Shown here in pieces: positions 1-7,601 of a stretch of DNA of 11,238 nt. The stretch is from Cytophagales bacterium. Its GTDB lineage: Bacteria > Bacteroidota > Bacteroidia > Cytophagales > UBA9547. The stretch spans positions 1 through 11,238 of the forward strand of contig JANYCH010000148.1 in NCBI GenBank assembly GCA_025360395.1, given 5' to 3'. A model generated the notes under the pieces. The model was not told the DNA's origin, did no database searches, and was given only the letters and a program-made list of their open reading frames with translations. Each line of letters begins with the position of its first letter. Positions within the stretch are counted from its first letter, which is position 1. A program made the position numbers and the translations under genes.

Positions 1-1518
1 CGCACCACCGATTTTATTTTCATACCCTTCAGTGTTCACAATCGCAATGTTCTTTGCCGACCAGTAACTACCATCAGGCACCCAACGGATCCAGTTTTCA
101 ATCTGTCTTCTGAAAGTCGCAAATTCATAAAAAACCAAAACAGATTTCCGTTCAAGTGTAAACCTGATTGAAGCTTCTGCATTCCAGCCACTTTCCGGAA
201 CAAGTAACCTATTTCCTCCTGGAATCCAGTAGAGTTCATTGAAAGTTGGGATCCTGAAAAGCCTGGTTGCGTTTCCTTTAATCAAAATTCCACTGAGGGG
301 CTTATATTCAAATCCAAAAGCAGGCACTAAAGGAATCTTGATGTTTTTCACCAATTCCTGTCTTGCGGATAATTGTAACGTCAGTTTTTCATCTAAAGTC
401 CGGAACCTGTACTGGCCAAACAGGGCCATCAATTGCCTGACAGGGATTCCGTATTCATATTTATCAGGGTTAGGACTTATCAAATAGGCGATATCGCTAT
501 AATTATTGCTTACAACTGATGCTTGCTGGTGCGTTAGGTTAACACCAAGGTTCAACAAATGGCTTCGGTGCAACTGGAATCTTAATTCATTTTCGGCTAT
601 GACGGCATCGGCTAAACTTTTGGTGTTCTCAGTTCTTATTGGGTCTTTGTAAAAAATATCTTCCCTCAGCCAGGCAGTCCTGGAATGCCATTGAATATTT
701 TTTAAATTTTTATGATATTCAATATTCGTTCGCCTGAAATTATGGTAAATCGTGCCATTTAATTCTGTAGTTGGGTTCTGCCTGTAATTATCCTGAAGCC
801 AGACCCTCACCGCAATTGCATTGTTTTTCCATTTGAAATAGTTTTCAGCAAGCACTCCTTTTTGACTGGTTGCAGCATGGGTCAGATTCAGGTTAATTTC
901 TTTATTTGAAAAAATTGGATAATCATTTCTTGCTTCAGAATAAAAGCCCTTTACCGATCCATACCAGTTTTTGCTGCCATACGAAGTCTTAATTTGCTGC
1001 CTGTATTGCCCATAGCTGCCCGTTTCAGTATTAACTTTTATATTTAATTTTTTGCCGTAATCTGGCTTATTGTTTAGCAAAACACTTCCTCCAACTGCCC
1101 CGCTTCCCCAAAGGTTGCTTGCGCTCCCGGTTTGAACTGCTACTTCATCAGTAAAAAATACCGGAAAAAGTGAAAGGTCAAAAGTACCGTTCATTACACT
1201 CTGGAGATTGAAACCGTTCCATACTACTGCAGAATGAACGTCTGAACTTCCTTGTAATGATAAAGTAGCTAATCCATTTCCGCCGTAACTGCGGATAAAA
1301 TTTGTATTACCGAATGACAATTGTTCGGCTAAAGTATAACATGTACGATTGGCCAAACCTGCACTGTCGGCAATTACAATCCTTTGCCCTGTAGAGAAAT
1401 TTTTAGAACGGTCCTGTACAACGCTCACCTCTGGCAGTTCATAAGTTTTTAAGGCAACACTATCCTGCTGCGCAAAGGCAGGTAAAGAAAAAAGCAGGAA
1501 TATGAACAAATAGCGCAT
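1..1518 (-). CDS. btuB: BtuB-like TonB-dependent outer-membrane receptor (3' end outside window)
   Basis: The frame is open without a stop from an ATG at 1518 to base 1, giving 506 codons; the C-terminus lies beyond the window. Residues 1-16 (MRYLFIFLLFSLPAFA) form a signal peptide with cleavage before QQ. A TonB-box-like segment (ELPEVSVV, 27-34) follows, then a plug domain at about 50-150 containing RSYGGNGLATLSLQGSSDV and SNLWGSGAVGGSVLLNN. The remainder alternates aromatic-rich strands typical of a 22-strand barrel, ending near IVNTEGYENKIGGA. Family members are usually 600-680 residues, so roughly 100-170 are missing. Such receptors import corrinoids across the outer membrane using TonB energy. 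The B12 substrate is assigned mainly from the cobalamin riboswitch in its leader. No Shine-Dalgarno is seen; the leader just before the ATG is A-rich (AAAAAAGG). Related siderophore receptors share the fold, but the riboswitch favours cobalamin. Confidence 0.9.
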   Translation of the reverse strand, partial: MRYLFIFLLFSLPAFAQQDSVALKTYELPEVSVVQDRSKNFSTGQRIVIADSAGLANRTCYTLAEQLSFGNTNFIRSYGGNGLATLSLQGSSDVHSAVVWNGFNLQSVMNGTFDLSLFPVFFTDEVAVQTGSASNLWGSGAVGGSVLLNNKPDYGKKLNIKVNTETGSYGQYRQQIKTSYGSKNWYGSVKGFYSEARNDYPIFSNKEINLNLTHAATSQKGVLAENYFKWKNNAIAVRVWLQDNYRQNPTTELNGTIYHNFRRTNIEYHKNLKNIQWHSRTAWLREDIFYKDPIRTENTKSLADAVIAENELRFQLHRSHLLNLGVNLTHQQASVVSNNYSDIAYLISPNPDKYEYGIPVRQLMALFGQYRFRTLDEKLTLQLSARQELVKNIKIPLVPAFGFEYKPLSGILIKGNATRLFRIPTFNELYWIPGGNRLLVPESGWNAEASIRFTLERKSVLVFYEFATFRRQIENWIRWVPDGSYWSAKNIAIVNTEGYENKIGGA

Positions 1519-1536
1519 CCTTTTTTGGTTTACGCT

Positions 1537-1553
1537 ATTCCCCGAACGGGAAT
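1537..1553 (-). promoter_or_regulatory. Leader hairpin upstream of the btuB-like start
   Basis: On the minus strand ATTCCC (1553-1548) and GGGAAT (1542-1537) form a 6-bp stem with loop GTTCG, ending 18 bases before the start codon. There is no U-run after it, so it is not a classic terminator. A hairpin here could affect ribosome access and may be part of the riboswitch expression platform. That role is inference. Confidence 0.35.
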
Positions 1554-1640
1554 GTGAGTGAACTGAAGGCATGCTGAAAATACAACAATGCATCCAAAAC
1601 CGTCACATGCCTTTGACCCCGAAAGCGGTGAATAACGACG

Positions 1641-1798
1641 AAAAGGCAGGTCTTCTGACTCGTTCCTTTCAGGTGCCTTCCCATTCCTTTAATCAGAAAA
1701 GTGGCTATTACCTGAAATTAGCAGAACTTACAGCTGCGGGCACAGTTCCTGATTTTAACAGGATTCCCTTTTAATTTCGCTTTCGCGGAAACCAATTC
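1641..1798 (-). ncRNA. Cobalamin (AdoCbl) riboswitch
   Basis: Read on the minus strand, the conserved elements come in the expected order. They are GGTTTCC near the 5' end, the AAAAGGGAATC core (1763-1768 is GGGAAT), a short P3-like stem CCTG/CAGG, and the B12-box-like CTGTGCCCGCAGCTGTAA (1728-1745). Then come TTTCAGGT with GCCACT, GGGAAGGC closing with ACCTGAAA, and finally AGTCAGAAGACCTGCC (1645-1660). These match the cobalamin riboswitch family closely. The element sits about 120 bases upstream of the btuB-like start, so bound cobalamin should repress the receptor. Whether control is at transcription or translation is not decided by the sequence, but no U-rich terminator is seen before the start codon. 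Boundaries are approximate. Confidence 0.93.
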
Positions 1799-1803
1799 AG
1801 GTG

Positions 1804-1811
1804 CAATATAT
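1804..1811 (-). promoter_or_regulatory. Candidate -7 element for the riboswitch/btuB transcript
   Basis: On the minus strand the sequence ATATTG within TTATATATTGC resembles the Bacteroidota -7 consensus TAnnTTTG, one T short. It lies just upstream of the 5' end of the riboswitch. No convincing -33 element was found, so support is weak. Confidence 0.25.
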
Positions 1812-1893
1812 AAATTAGTTGTGTGTTTCGGGTTGTGGGTTGTGAGTTAAGAAAATTTTTAATTTCTTCTGCTTAATTTTTATTGGAAATGTC

Positions 1894-1925
1894 CTTGATT
1901 CTCGCATCTCAAAGCTTTACATTTC
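1894..1925 (+). promoter_or_regulatory. Candidate hsdM promoter (Bacteroidota type)
   Basis: CTTG (1894-1897) is followed after 20 bases by TACATTTC (1918-1925). This fits the Bacteroidota pattern TTTG ... TAnnTTTG at 7 of 8 positions in the -7 element. Transcription would start around 1930-1935 with a very short leader. That would exclude the upstream TTG (1883) and ATG (1889) as starts and agree with translation from 1946. Confidence 0.3.
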
Positions 1926-1945
1926 ATTCCACTTTTGGATTTGAA

Positions 1946-3661
1946 ATGAAGAACATTAAAGAATCAGCTAATTTTATCTGGTCTATTGCCGACCTGCTGC
2001 GTGGCGATTATAAACAAAGCGATTACGGCAAGGTCATTCTGCCCCTGACTATTCTCAGAAGATTAGATTGCGTGCTGGAAAAAACTAAACCAGATGTATT
2101 GGCCCGCCTTGAACAGGTCAAATCACTGAATATTCAGAACCTGGATCCTATTCTGGACAAGGTAGCTGGTTATAAGTTTCACAATCACAGCCAGTTTACT
2201 TTTGATAAGCTGATTGCTGATCCTGCCAACATCGCAGCCAACCTTCGCAATTATATCAATGGCTTTTCGGAAGAAGCGAGAGAAATTATAGAACAGTTTG
2301 AGTTTGATAACCAGATCAGCAAAATGGATGATAACAATCTTCTGTTCATGGTGGTGAAGCGTTTCCAGGAAGTAGACCTGCATCCGGAGGTTATTTCCAG
2401 TTTGGAAATGGGCTACATGTTTGAAGAACTGATCCGCAAGTTTGCAGAGATCTCCAATGAAACTGCCGGAGAACATTTTACGCCCAGGGAAGTGATAAAG
2501 CTCATGGTGCATTTGCTTTTTTTGAACGACCGGGATATTTTAATTAAAAAAGGCATTATCAAAAGCATTTATGATTGTTGCGCCGGAACGGGAGGGATGC
2601 TTTCTGTGGCAGAAGAATATGTACGGGAACATAATCCGGAAGCCACTTTGCTGGTATTCGGGCAGGAACTGAACCCGGAATCGTATGCGATCTGTAAATC
2701 GGATATGCTCATCAAAGGACAAAGCGCGTCTAACATCAAAAAAGGCAACAGCATTTCGGAAGACAAGCTGGCCGATGAAAAATTTGATTACCTCATCACC
2801 AACCCACCGTTTGGAGTGAAGTGGCAAAAGATAGAAAAGCAGGTGCGCGACGAGCATGAGAAAAAGGGTCATGGAGGGCGTTTTGGTGCTGGTTTGCCTT
2901 CTGTGAGTGATGGTTCTTTCCTGTTCCTCATGCACCTGATCTCAAAAATGAAACCGGAAGGTGCCCGCCTGGCGATCGTATTCAATGGTTCGCCTTTGTT
3001 TTCCGGCAGCCCTAGTTCTACCAAAAATGAAAGTAGCATCCGGCAATGGATCATTGAGAACGACATGCTGGAATCTATCATTGCCCTGCCTAACCAGTTG
3101 TTTTACAATACAGGCATCAGTACTTATATATGGATCATTTCCAACAACAAACCTTCTTTGCGAAAAGGAAAAGTATTGCTGATAAACGGGGTCGATTTCT
3201 TCAAAAAAATGAGCAAATCACTTGGCGACAAGCGCAACGAACTGAGTGAGGACCACATCACTAAGATAACCCAGATGTACGGCAGCTTCCAGGCCAATGA
3301 ATACTGCAAAATTTTTGACAACAAAGACTTTGGCTATTACAAAGTGACCGTAGAACGCCCGGAAATGAAAAACGGGAAGCCAGTGCTGGACAAGAATGGC
3401 AAACCCAAAGCCGACAGCAGCCTGCGTGATACAGAAAACATTCCTTTGAAGGAAGACATACAGGAATACATGAAACGGGAAGTGCTACCCCATGTGCCAG
3501 ATGCCTGGGTGGACGAAAGCAAAACCAATATTGGCTACGAGATCAATTTTACCAAATACTTTTACCAGTACAAGCCTTTGCGGTCGCTGGAAGAAATACG
3601 AAGGGATATACTCGCACTGGAGCAAGAAACAGAAGGTTTAATAAAAGAAGTCATTGCCTGA
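1946..3661 (+). CDS. hsdM: Type I restriction-modification DNA methyltransferase subunit M
   Basis: HsdM is an N6-adenine methyltransferase using S-adenosylmethionine. With HsdS it modifies the host target site, and it forms the core of the restriction complex with HsdR. From the ATG at 1946 it is 571 residues. It begins with the HsdM N-terminal helical domain (IWSIADLLRGDYKQSDYGKV). HFTPREV (177-183) follows, then SAM-binding motif I DCCAGTGG (210-217) and catalytic motif IV NPPF (286-289). The frame extends upstream to TTG 1883 and ATG 1889, but those 21 extra residues do not look like HsdM, while MKNIKESANFIW is a typical family start, so 1946 is preferred. The stop TGA overlaps the ATG of hsdS by one base, implying translational coupling. 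All expected motifs are intact. Confidence 0.96.
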   Translation: MKNIKESANFIWSIADLLRGDYKQSDYGKVILPLTILRRLDCVLEKTKPDVLARLEQVKSLNIQNLDPILDKVAGYKFHNHSQFTFDKLIADPANIAANLRNYINGFSEEAREIIEQFEFDNQISKMDDNNLLFMVVKRFQEVDLHPEVISSLEMGYMFEELIRKFAEISNETAGEHFTPREVIKLMVHLLFLNDRDILIKKGIIKSIYDCCAGTGGMLSVAEEYVREHNPEATLLVFGQELNPESYAICKSDMLIKGQSASNIKKGNSISEDKLADEKFDYLITNPPFGVKWQKIEKQVRDEHEKKGHGGRFGAGLPSVSDGSFLFLMHLISKMKPEGARLAIVFNGSPLFSGSPSSTKNESSIRQWIIENDMLESIIALPNQLFYNTGISTYIWIISNNKPSLRKGKVLLINGVDFFKKMSKSLGDKRNELSEDHITKITQMYGSFQANEYCKIFDNKDFGYYKVTVERPEMKNGKPVLDKNGKPKADSSLRDTENIPLKEDIQEYMKREVLPHVPDAWVDESKTNIGYEINFTKYFYQYKPLRSLEEIRRDILALEQETEGLIKEVIA

Positions 3662-4938
3662 TGAAAAAGTACGAAAAGTATAAGGATTCGGGAGTGGAGT
3701 GGATTGGGGAGATACCAGCCCATTGGATTTCAGGCAAATTAAAATATGTTTTAACTATCCAAAGTGGAAAGGGAATTTCACCAGAAGAAGTCTTTCCAGA
3801 AGGTGAATTTCCTGTTTATGGAGGAAATGGTATTCTAGGTTTCACGGGTTCATATTCTTCCGATGGGGAGTATTTAATAATCGGTAGAGTTGGAGCACTT
3901 TGTGGAAATGTTCATCATGTTAAAGGCAAGATATGGATAAGTGATAACGCACTATGGGCTGAACCTAAATGTGATATGATATTTTTAAAGTATTATTTAC
4001 AATATTTTGATTTAAATAAATTGGCTAATAAAAATGCTCAGCCACTTATCACAGGAACAATGGTGAAGGATCAATTTATAGGGATTCCCTCTATAAAAGA
4101 ACAAACAGCTATCGCAAATTATCTCGACCGCAAAACCCAACAACTAGACACCCTCATTTCCAAAAAACAAAACCTCATTACCCTTTTAGAAGAAGAACGG
4201 ACTGCACTTATAAACCATGCAGTTACCAAAGGGCTTGATCCTTCTGTTCCTATGAAAGATAGCGGAATTGAGTGGTTAGGGGAGATTCCAGCGCATTGGG
4301 AGGTGAAGAAGTTGAAGTATGTGGCTAAGATTAACAATTCTAAACCATCTTTTGAATTTAACAGAAAATCAGAGGAAGAAGTTGTGTTTTTACCGATGGA
4401 AAAGGTTTCTGAAAATGGAAACATCACCCAAGATCTAAGAAGGAAAATTTCAGAAATATCTTCAGGATTCACTTACTTCGAAAAAGATGATGTGCTAGTT
4501 GCTAAAATTACACCTTGCTTTGAGAATGGAAAAGGAGCTTTACTGAGTGATTTAGAGAGTAGCTTTGGATATGGCTCAACTGAATTTCATACTATCAAAG
4601 CCAGTAAGTTGATCTTGAAAGAGTTTATATACTTTTTGACCAAATCAGAAAGGTTTATGACAATTGGAGCAGCATTTATGAGTGGTTCTGCTGGTCAAAA
4701 AAGAGTCCCTACTAGTTTTTTAGAAAATTTCTCCACAGGAATGCCTTCAATTGAGGAACAAACTAATATTGTTATTTTTATTCAAACCCAATTAAAGCAA
4801 TTCAACACCATCATCACCAAAACCCAACAAGAAATAGAGCTGCTGAAAGAATACAAAACTGCTTTGATTTCAGAAGTGGTGACAGGGAAAGTGGATGTGC
4901 GTGGGGAGGTTTTGGAAACGGGATCAGAGGGCCAATAA
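3661..4938 (+). CDS. hsdS: Type I restriction-modification specificity subunit S
   Basis: HsdS recognises the bipartite DNA target for both methylation and restriction. The 425-residue protein is built of two half-repeats. KDSGVEWIGEIPAHW (8-22) recurs as KDSGIEWLGEIPAHW (199-213). Each is followed by a target-recognition domain (about 23-140 and 214-360) and then a coiled-coil spacer starting SIKEQT (144) or SIEEQT (363). The first spacer ends near HAVTKGLDPS and the second near SEVVTGKVDVR. The two recognition domains differ in sequence, so the target should be asymmetric; its bases cannot be read from the protein. The start overlaps the hsdM stop by one base. The stop TAA (4936-4938) overlaps an ATG of the next frame by one base, which could couple the toxin-antitoxin block to this operon. 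Normal length, no damage seen. Confidence 0.95.
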   Translation: MKKYEKYKDSGVEWIGEIPAHWISGKLKYVLTIQSGKGISPEEVFPEGEFPVYGGNGILGFTGSYSSDGEYLIIGRVGALCGNVHHVKGKIWISDNALWAEPKCDMIFLKYYLQYFDLNKLANKNAQPLITGTMVKDQFIGIPSIKEQTAIANYLDRKTQQLDTLISKKQNLITLLEEERTALINHAVTKGLDPSVPMKDSGIEWLGEIPAHWEVKKLKYVAKINNSKPSFEFNRKSEEEVVFLPMEKVSENGNITQDLRRKISEISSGFTYFEKDDVLVAKITPCFENGKGALLSDLESSFGYGSTEFHTIKASKLILKEFIYFLTKSERFMTIGAAFMSGSAGQKRVPTSFLENFSTGMPSIEEQTNIVIFIQTQLKQFNTIITKTQQEIELLKEYKTALISEVVTGKVDVRGEVLETGSEGQ

Positions 4939-4982
4939 TGCAGCACCATAATTTTTCGTTATTTTTAAGCAAACAATGTAGT

Positions 4983-5219
4983 ATGCAAGCAATAAGACAA
5001 TACGCGACGGTACATGACAACACCTTGATAATTCACTTGCCAGAAGGTTTGAATGAACAAAAAGTAGAAGTTATTGTACTGCCTGTTGAAGAGGATAAAT
5101 CTTTCCAATCAGAAAAGCGCCCCTCTTTCAAAGGCAGGATACAAACTAAAATGACAGAAAGCGATATTGAAACTCAATTAAAAACACTTCGTGGCGAATG
5201 GGACAGACCTACCTTATAG
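4983..5219 (+). CDS. vapB: VapB-like antitoxin (short, Bacteroidota type)
   Basis: A 78-residue protein beginning MQAIRQYATVHDNTLIIHLP, followed by KVEVIVLPVEED. This is the beta-rich N-terminus of small antitoxins that precede PIN-domain toxins in Bacteroidota. The C-terminal half is charged (FKGRIQTKMTESDIETQL) and would wrap the toxin. The frame opens earlier at 4938, where the ATG overlaps the hsdS stop, adding 15 residues (MQHHNFSLFLSKQCS). The conserved family start is at 4983, so the shorter form is preferred, although the overlapping ATG could be used for coupling. The gene overlaps the downstream toxin start by 22 bases, normal for such pairs. The antitoxin appears whole while its toxin does not, so it may be an orphan. 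The family call comes from recognition of sequence and context, not from a search. Confidence 0.72.
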   Translation: MQAIRQYATVHDNTLIIHLPEGLNEQKVEVIVLPVEEDKSFQSEKRPSFKGRIQTKMTESDIETQLKTLRGEWDRPTL

Positions 5220-5440
5220 ATACGTCCTGTGTTATAAAGTACCTCAATGAAACACTTCCTGAAGAAAGTTATCAGGTTGTGAATGATATTTTTATAAAAG
5301 GGCTAACATCCATTTCTGTAATTACTCAAATAGAACTTTTGTCCTGGAAACAGCTTGATACTTCAGACATTGCTGTAATAAAAGAATTCATCGGATACTC
5401 TAACATTGTTCCATTAATTTTTCAAAAAATACTGACTTGA
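5198..5440 (+). pseudogene. vapC: Truncated VapC-like PIN-domain toxin
   Basis: The 80-residue frame starts MGQTYLIDTSCVIKYLNETL, the usual N-terminus of VapC-type PIN ribonucleases. The first catalytic acid is present (D8 in LIDTS), as is the second (E46 in TQIELLSW). The protein follows the family as far as IGYSNIVPLI (about residue 74) and then stops after a few unrelated residues. Intact members have about 125-140 residues. The missing half carries the conserved aspartates of the PDAIIAA region and the final acid near the RN.D motif, so no complete active site can form. The 22-base overlap with vapB is retained. Directly after the break comes a HigA-type fragment in another frame, so the loss looks like a recombination scar rather than a point mutation. 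Ribonuclease activity is not expected. Confidence 0.75.
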
Positions 5441-5619
5441 ACCTTAATATTTTAAATGAACTAATTGAAGGTAAAATAAGTGTAACACCGGAAATAGCCC
5501 TTCTATTAGAATCTACTTTAGACATTCCCGCTAAATTCTGGATGGATTGTCAATCACAGTATGAATCGGATTTGACAAGGATAAAGGAATTAGAGAGCAT
5601 TAAAGTCAGGGTTTTATAA
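5437..5619 (+). pseudogene. higA: C-terminal fragment of a HigA-type (XRE family) antitoxin
   Basis: The frame reads ILNELIEGKISVTPEIAL and then LDIPAKFWMDCQSQYESDL. This is the end of the helix-turn-helix domain and the characteristic FW-x-x-x-Q-x-x-Y tail of HigA/VapI antitoxins. The first half of the HTH is missing; intact proteins have about 95-110 residues. The only start in frame is a TTG at 5437, and an in-frame stop lies at 5401-5403, so about 60 residues can be made at most. Its beginning overlaps the truncated vapC stop (TTGA). It is best read as the remnant of a second toxin-antitoxin module joined to the first by deletion. Its partner HigB toxin is absent. A short expressed protein cannot be excluded. 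Confidence 0.65.
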
Positions 5620-5642
5620 AATAATTTAATTAAAATAGACAT

Positions 5643-7343
5643 ATGTCAGTCGGAAACTTCAGTACATCAAACCAAACCTATCGCATGTTGATGGGTAATG
5701 GTTTAATCTATACTGTTCCAAGATTTCAAAGAGATTATAGTTGGACCGACGAAGAGTGGGACGATCTGTGGAATGATATTGAAAATGTTCTTTCTGGAGA
5801 TGTTGAACCCGCGCATTATATGGGTTATCTGGTGCTTCAGAGTACGGACAGCAAAAATTTTGATATCATAGATGGCCAGCAAAGATTAACAACCTTAAGT
5901 TTAATTATACTGGCTGTACTTTCAAACCTTAAAAAAATCATTGAAAAACAACAAGATCCAGAAAACAACCAAAGAAGAATGGATCAGTTAAGAGGCTCAT
6001 TTATCGGCTATTTAGATCCTGTTACATTAATTGCAAAATCTAAATTAAACCTTAACAGAAATAATAATACTATTTTTCAAAACTATCTTGTCCCTTTGTT
6101 GCCCACTCCTAAAAGGAACCTGAAAGTGACAGAGCATCAAATGAGAAAAGCATTTGAATGGTTTGAGTCTAAGATAGGAGGCAGGTACAGAACAGGTGAA
6201 GAATTGGCGAAATTCATAGACCAGTTGTCTGACAAGTTATTTTTTACTGTCATTAATGTAAGTGATGATTTAAATGCTTATAAAGTTTTTGAGACATTAA
6301 ACGCACGTGGTGTAAAACTTTCCTCAACCGATTTATTAAAAAACTATTTGTTTTCTGTAATACACAATCAAAATACAGATGATAGGGAATTGCAGGAACT
6401 TGATAATCGTTGGGAATCATTAGTCAGTAAGCTGGGAAGTGAAAGTTTTCCTGATTTTTTAAGATCTTTTTGGAATAGCCGTTATAAGTTTCTGCGCCAT
6501 TCCGAGTTATTCAAAAGAATCCGAGATACCATCCGGGACCGGGAAAATGTTTTCAGGTTAATAAGAGATATGGAAGCAGATGTTGATCCATACGTAGCAT
6601 TATCAAAACCTGAAGATGAAATATGGACACTGGAGCAACGTCCATATATTGCTGAATTAAGAATGTTCAATGTCCGCCAGGTATATCCTTTACTTTTGGC
6701 TGCTTATAGGAAACTGGAACCTAAGAATTTTACTGGCTTACTAAAGGCAAGCAGCATCATATCATTTCGTTACAATGTAATAGGCAACGGTCATACTAAT
6801 GATCAGGAAAGGGTTTACACATCAGTCGCAGAAAAAATAAATAATTCAACTATTGACCTGAACGCTATATTATTTGAATTGAGAAACATTTATCCAAATA
6901 ATGAACGATTCAAAACTAACTTCAGTGAAAAGCAATTAAAAACCTCTCAATCCAGGAACAAAAGGATTGTGAGGTATATTCTATTCGCTATCGAACAGCA
7001 CGTTACCGGAATCGACTATGATTTTGATAGCACCAAGTATAATATTGAACATATATTGCCTGAGAACCCTGACGACAGTTGGTCAGGTATCACTGACCAG
7101 GATCAAGAACAATTGGTTTATCGACTGGGCAATATGACTATCATGAATGCGTCAGATAACAGAAGCATTGGCAATTTGGCATTTGATCAAAAGAAATCGG
7201 TGTTACAGGATAGTGAGTTTGAAATCACAAAAAAAGTGGCAATAGAAAACAGTGAGTGGAATTCTGAAAGAATTGCTGTAAGGCAGCGCTGGATGGCCAA
7301 TCAGGCTGTAAGTATTTGGAAGATCAGTCAGCTGGAATCCTGA
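5643..7343 (+). CDS. DUF262/DUF1524 (GmrSD-type) type IV restriction-like endonuclease
   Basis: A 566-residue single-chain protein. The N-terminal DUF262 domain carries VPRFQRDYSW (25-34) and the signature DIIDGQQRLTT (74-84), a ParB-like fold implicated in nucleotide hydrolysis. The C-terminal DUF1524 domain has the HNH-like nuclease signature: NIEHILPENP with H470, then LGNMTIMN (N497) and IGNLAF (N511). In GmrSD and BrxU the fused or paired domains cut DNA carrying modified cytosines such as glucosylated hydroxymethylcytosine, after NTP hydrolysis. The same role is inferred here, but the substrate cannot be read from sequence and some DUF262 proteins act otherwise. No Shine-Dalgarno is visible; the start follows an AT-rich leader (AATTTAATTAAAATAGACAT). 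It lies 23 bases after the HigA fragment, in the hsd strand and order, between hsdS and hsdR. Length and motifs appear complete. Confidence 0.88.
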   Translation: MSVGNFSTSNQTYRMLMGNGLIYTVPRFQRDYSWTDEEWDDLWNDIENVLSGDVEPAHYMGYLVLQSTDSKNFDIIDGQQRLTTLSLIILAVLSNLKKIIEKQQDPENNQRRMDQLRGSFIGYLDPVTLIAKSKLNLNRNNNTIFQNYLVPLLPTPKRNLKVTEHQMRKAFEWFESKIGGRYRTGEELAKFIDQLSDKLFFTVINVSDDLNAYKVFETLNARGVKLSSTDLLKNYLFSVIHNQNTDDRELQELDNRWESLVSKLGSESFPDFLRSFWNSRYKFLRHSELFKRIRDTIRDRENVFRLIRDMEADVDPYVALSKPEDEIWTLEQRPYIAELRMFNVRQVYPLLLAAYRKLEPKNFTGLLKASSIISFRYNVIGNGHTNDQERVYTSVAEKINNSTIDLNAILFELRNIYPNNERFKTNFSEKQLKTSQSRNKRIVRYILFAIEQHVTGIDYDFDSTKYNIEHILPENPDDSWSGITDQDQEQLVYRLGNMTIMNASDNRSIGNLAFDQKKSVLQDSEFEITKKVAIENSEWNSERIAVRQRWMANQAVSIWKISQLES

Positions 7344-7351
7344 ATGGCTAG

Positions 7352-7426
7352 GAAAAACTTAAAGACAATCCAAAAGCACCTAATCAAAGTTATTACACTA
7401 CAGAAAAGGGAAAACAACTTTTGTAA
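7352..7426 (+). pseudogene. Possible remnant: C-terminal tail of a lost protein
   Basis: Between a stop at 7349-7351 and a TAA at 7424-7426 the frame reads EKLKDNPKAPNQSYY followed by TTEKGKQLL. The pattern N-Q-x-Y-x-x-T-x-K-G resembles the end of winged-helix domains in accessory proteins of type I loci (AlbA_2/ATP-binding or Fic-like), but this rests on recollection of the pattern only. There is no start codon and only 24 codons, so it is not a gene in its present form. It could also be chance. Confidence 0.3.
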
Positions 7427-7459
7427 CTAGTAGAAGTGCAGTCAAAGTAGTTGCTAAAA

Positions 7460-7493
7460 AGTAACTAAGCAAGTAACTAAGTAACATTGTAAC
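7460..7493 (+). repeat. GTAAC array, copy 1
   Basis: GTAAC occurs at 7461, 7473, 7481 and 7489 (spacings 12, 8, 8), usually as AGTAACTAAG. The segment 7460-7485 matches 7602-7627 at 25 of 26 bases. A further lone GTAAC lies at 7423. The regular spacing looks like a protein-binding array or a slippage-prone satellite. Confidence 0.8.
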
Positions 7494-7601
7494 AAAAGAG
7501 AAGGCCGAATTAAAATGTTGCTAATACTTTAATTTCTAGTGCTTTAAGTAAATATAGATATAGTGGAGTTACATCTGTTTCAATTGGAATTCTATAGAAA
7601 T

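Noticed and set aside
36..487. Short open frames on both strands near the left edge (36-239 minus, 239-487 plus)
   Set aside because: They sit in other frames of the uninterrupted btuB-like reading frame, which runs off the window and has clear family features.
1571..1774. 67-codon open frame on the plus strand
   Set aside because: It lies antisense over the cobalamin riboswitch, and its sequence is fully explained by the conserved RNA elements. It has no recognisable protein features.
1883..1945. Upstream start of hsdM at TTG 1883 or ATG 1889
   Set aside because: The extra 21 residues look unlike HsdM, and a candidate promoter overlaps them. The family start MKNIKESANFIW is at 1946.
2123..3528. 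Several antisense open frames of 60-130 codons within hsdM
   Set aside because: Shadows of the strongly coding hsdM frame, with no independent start signals or recognisable motifs.
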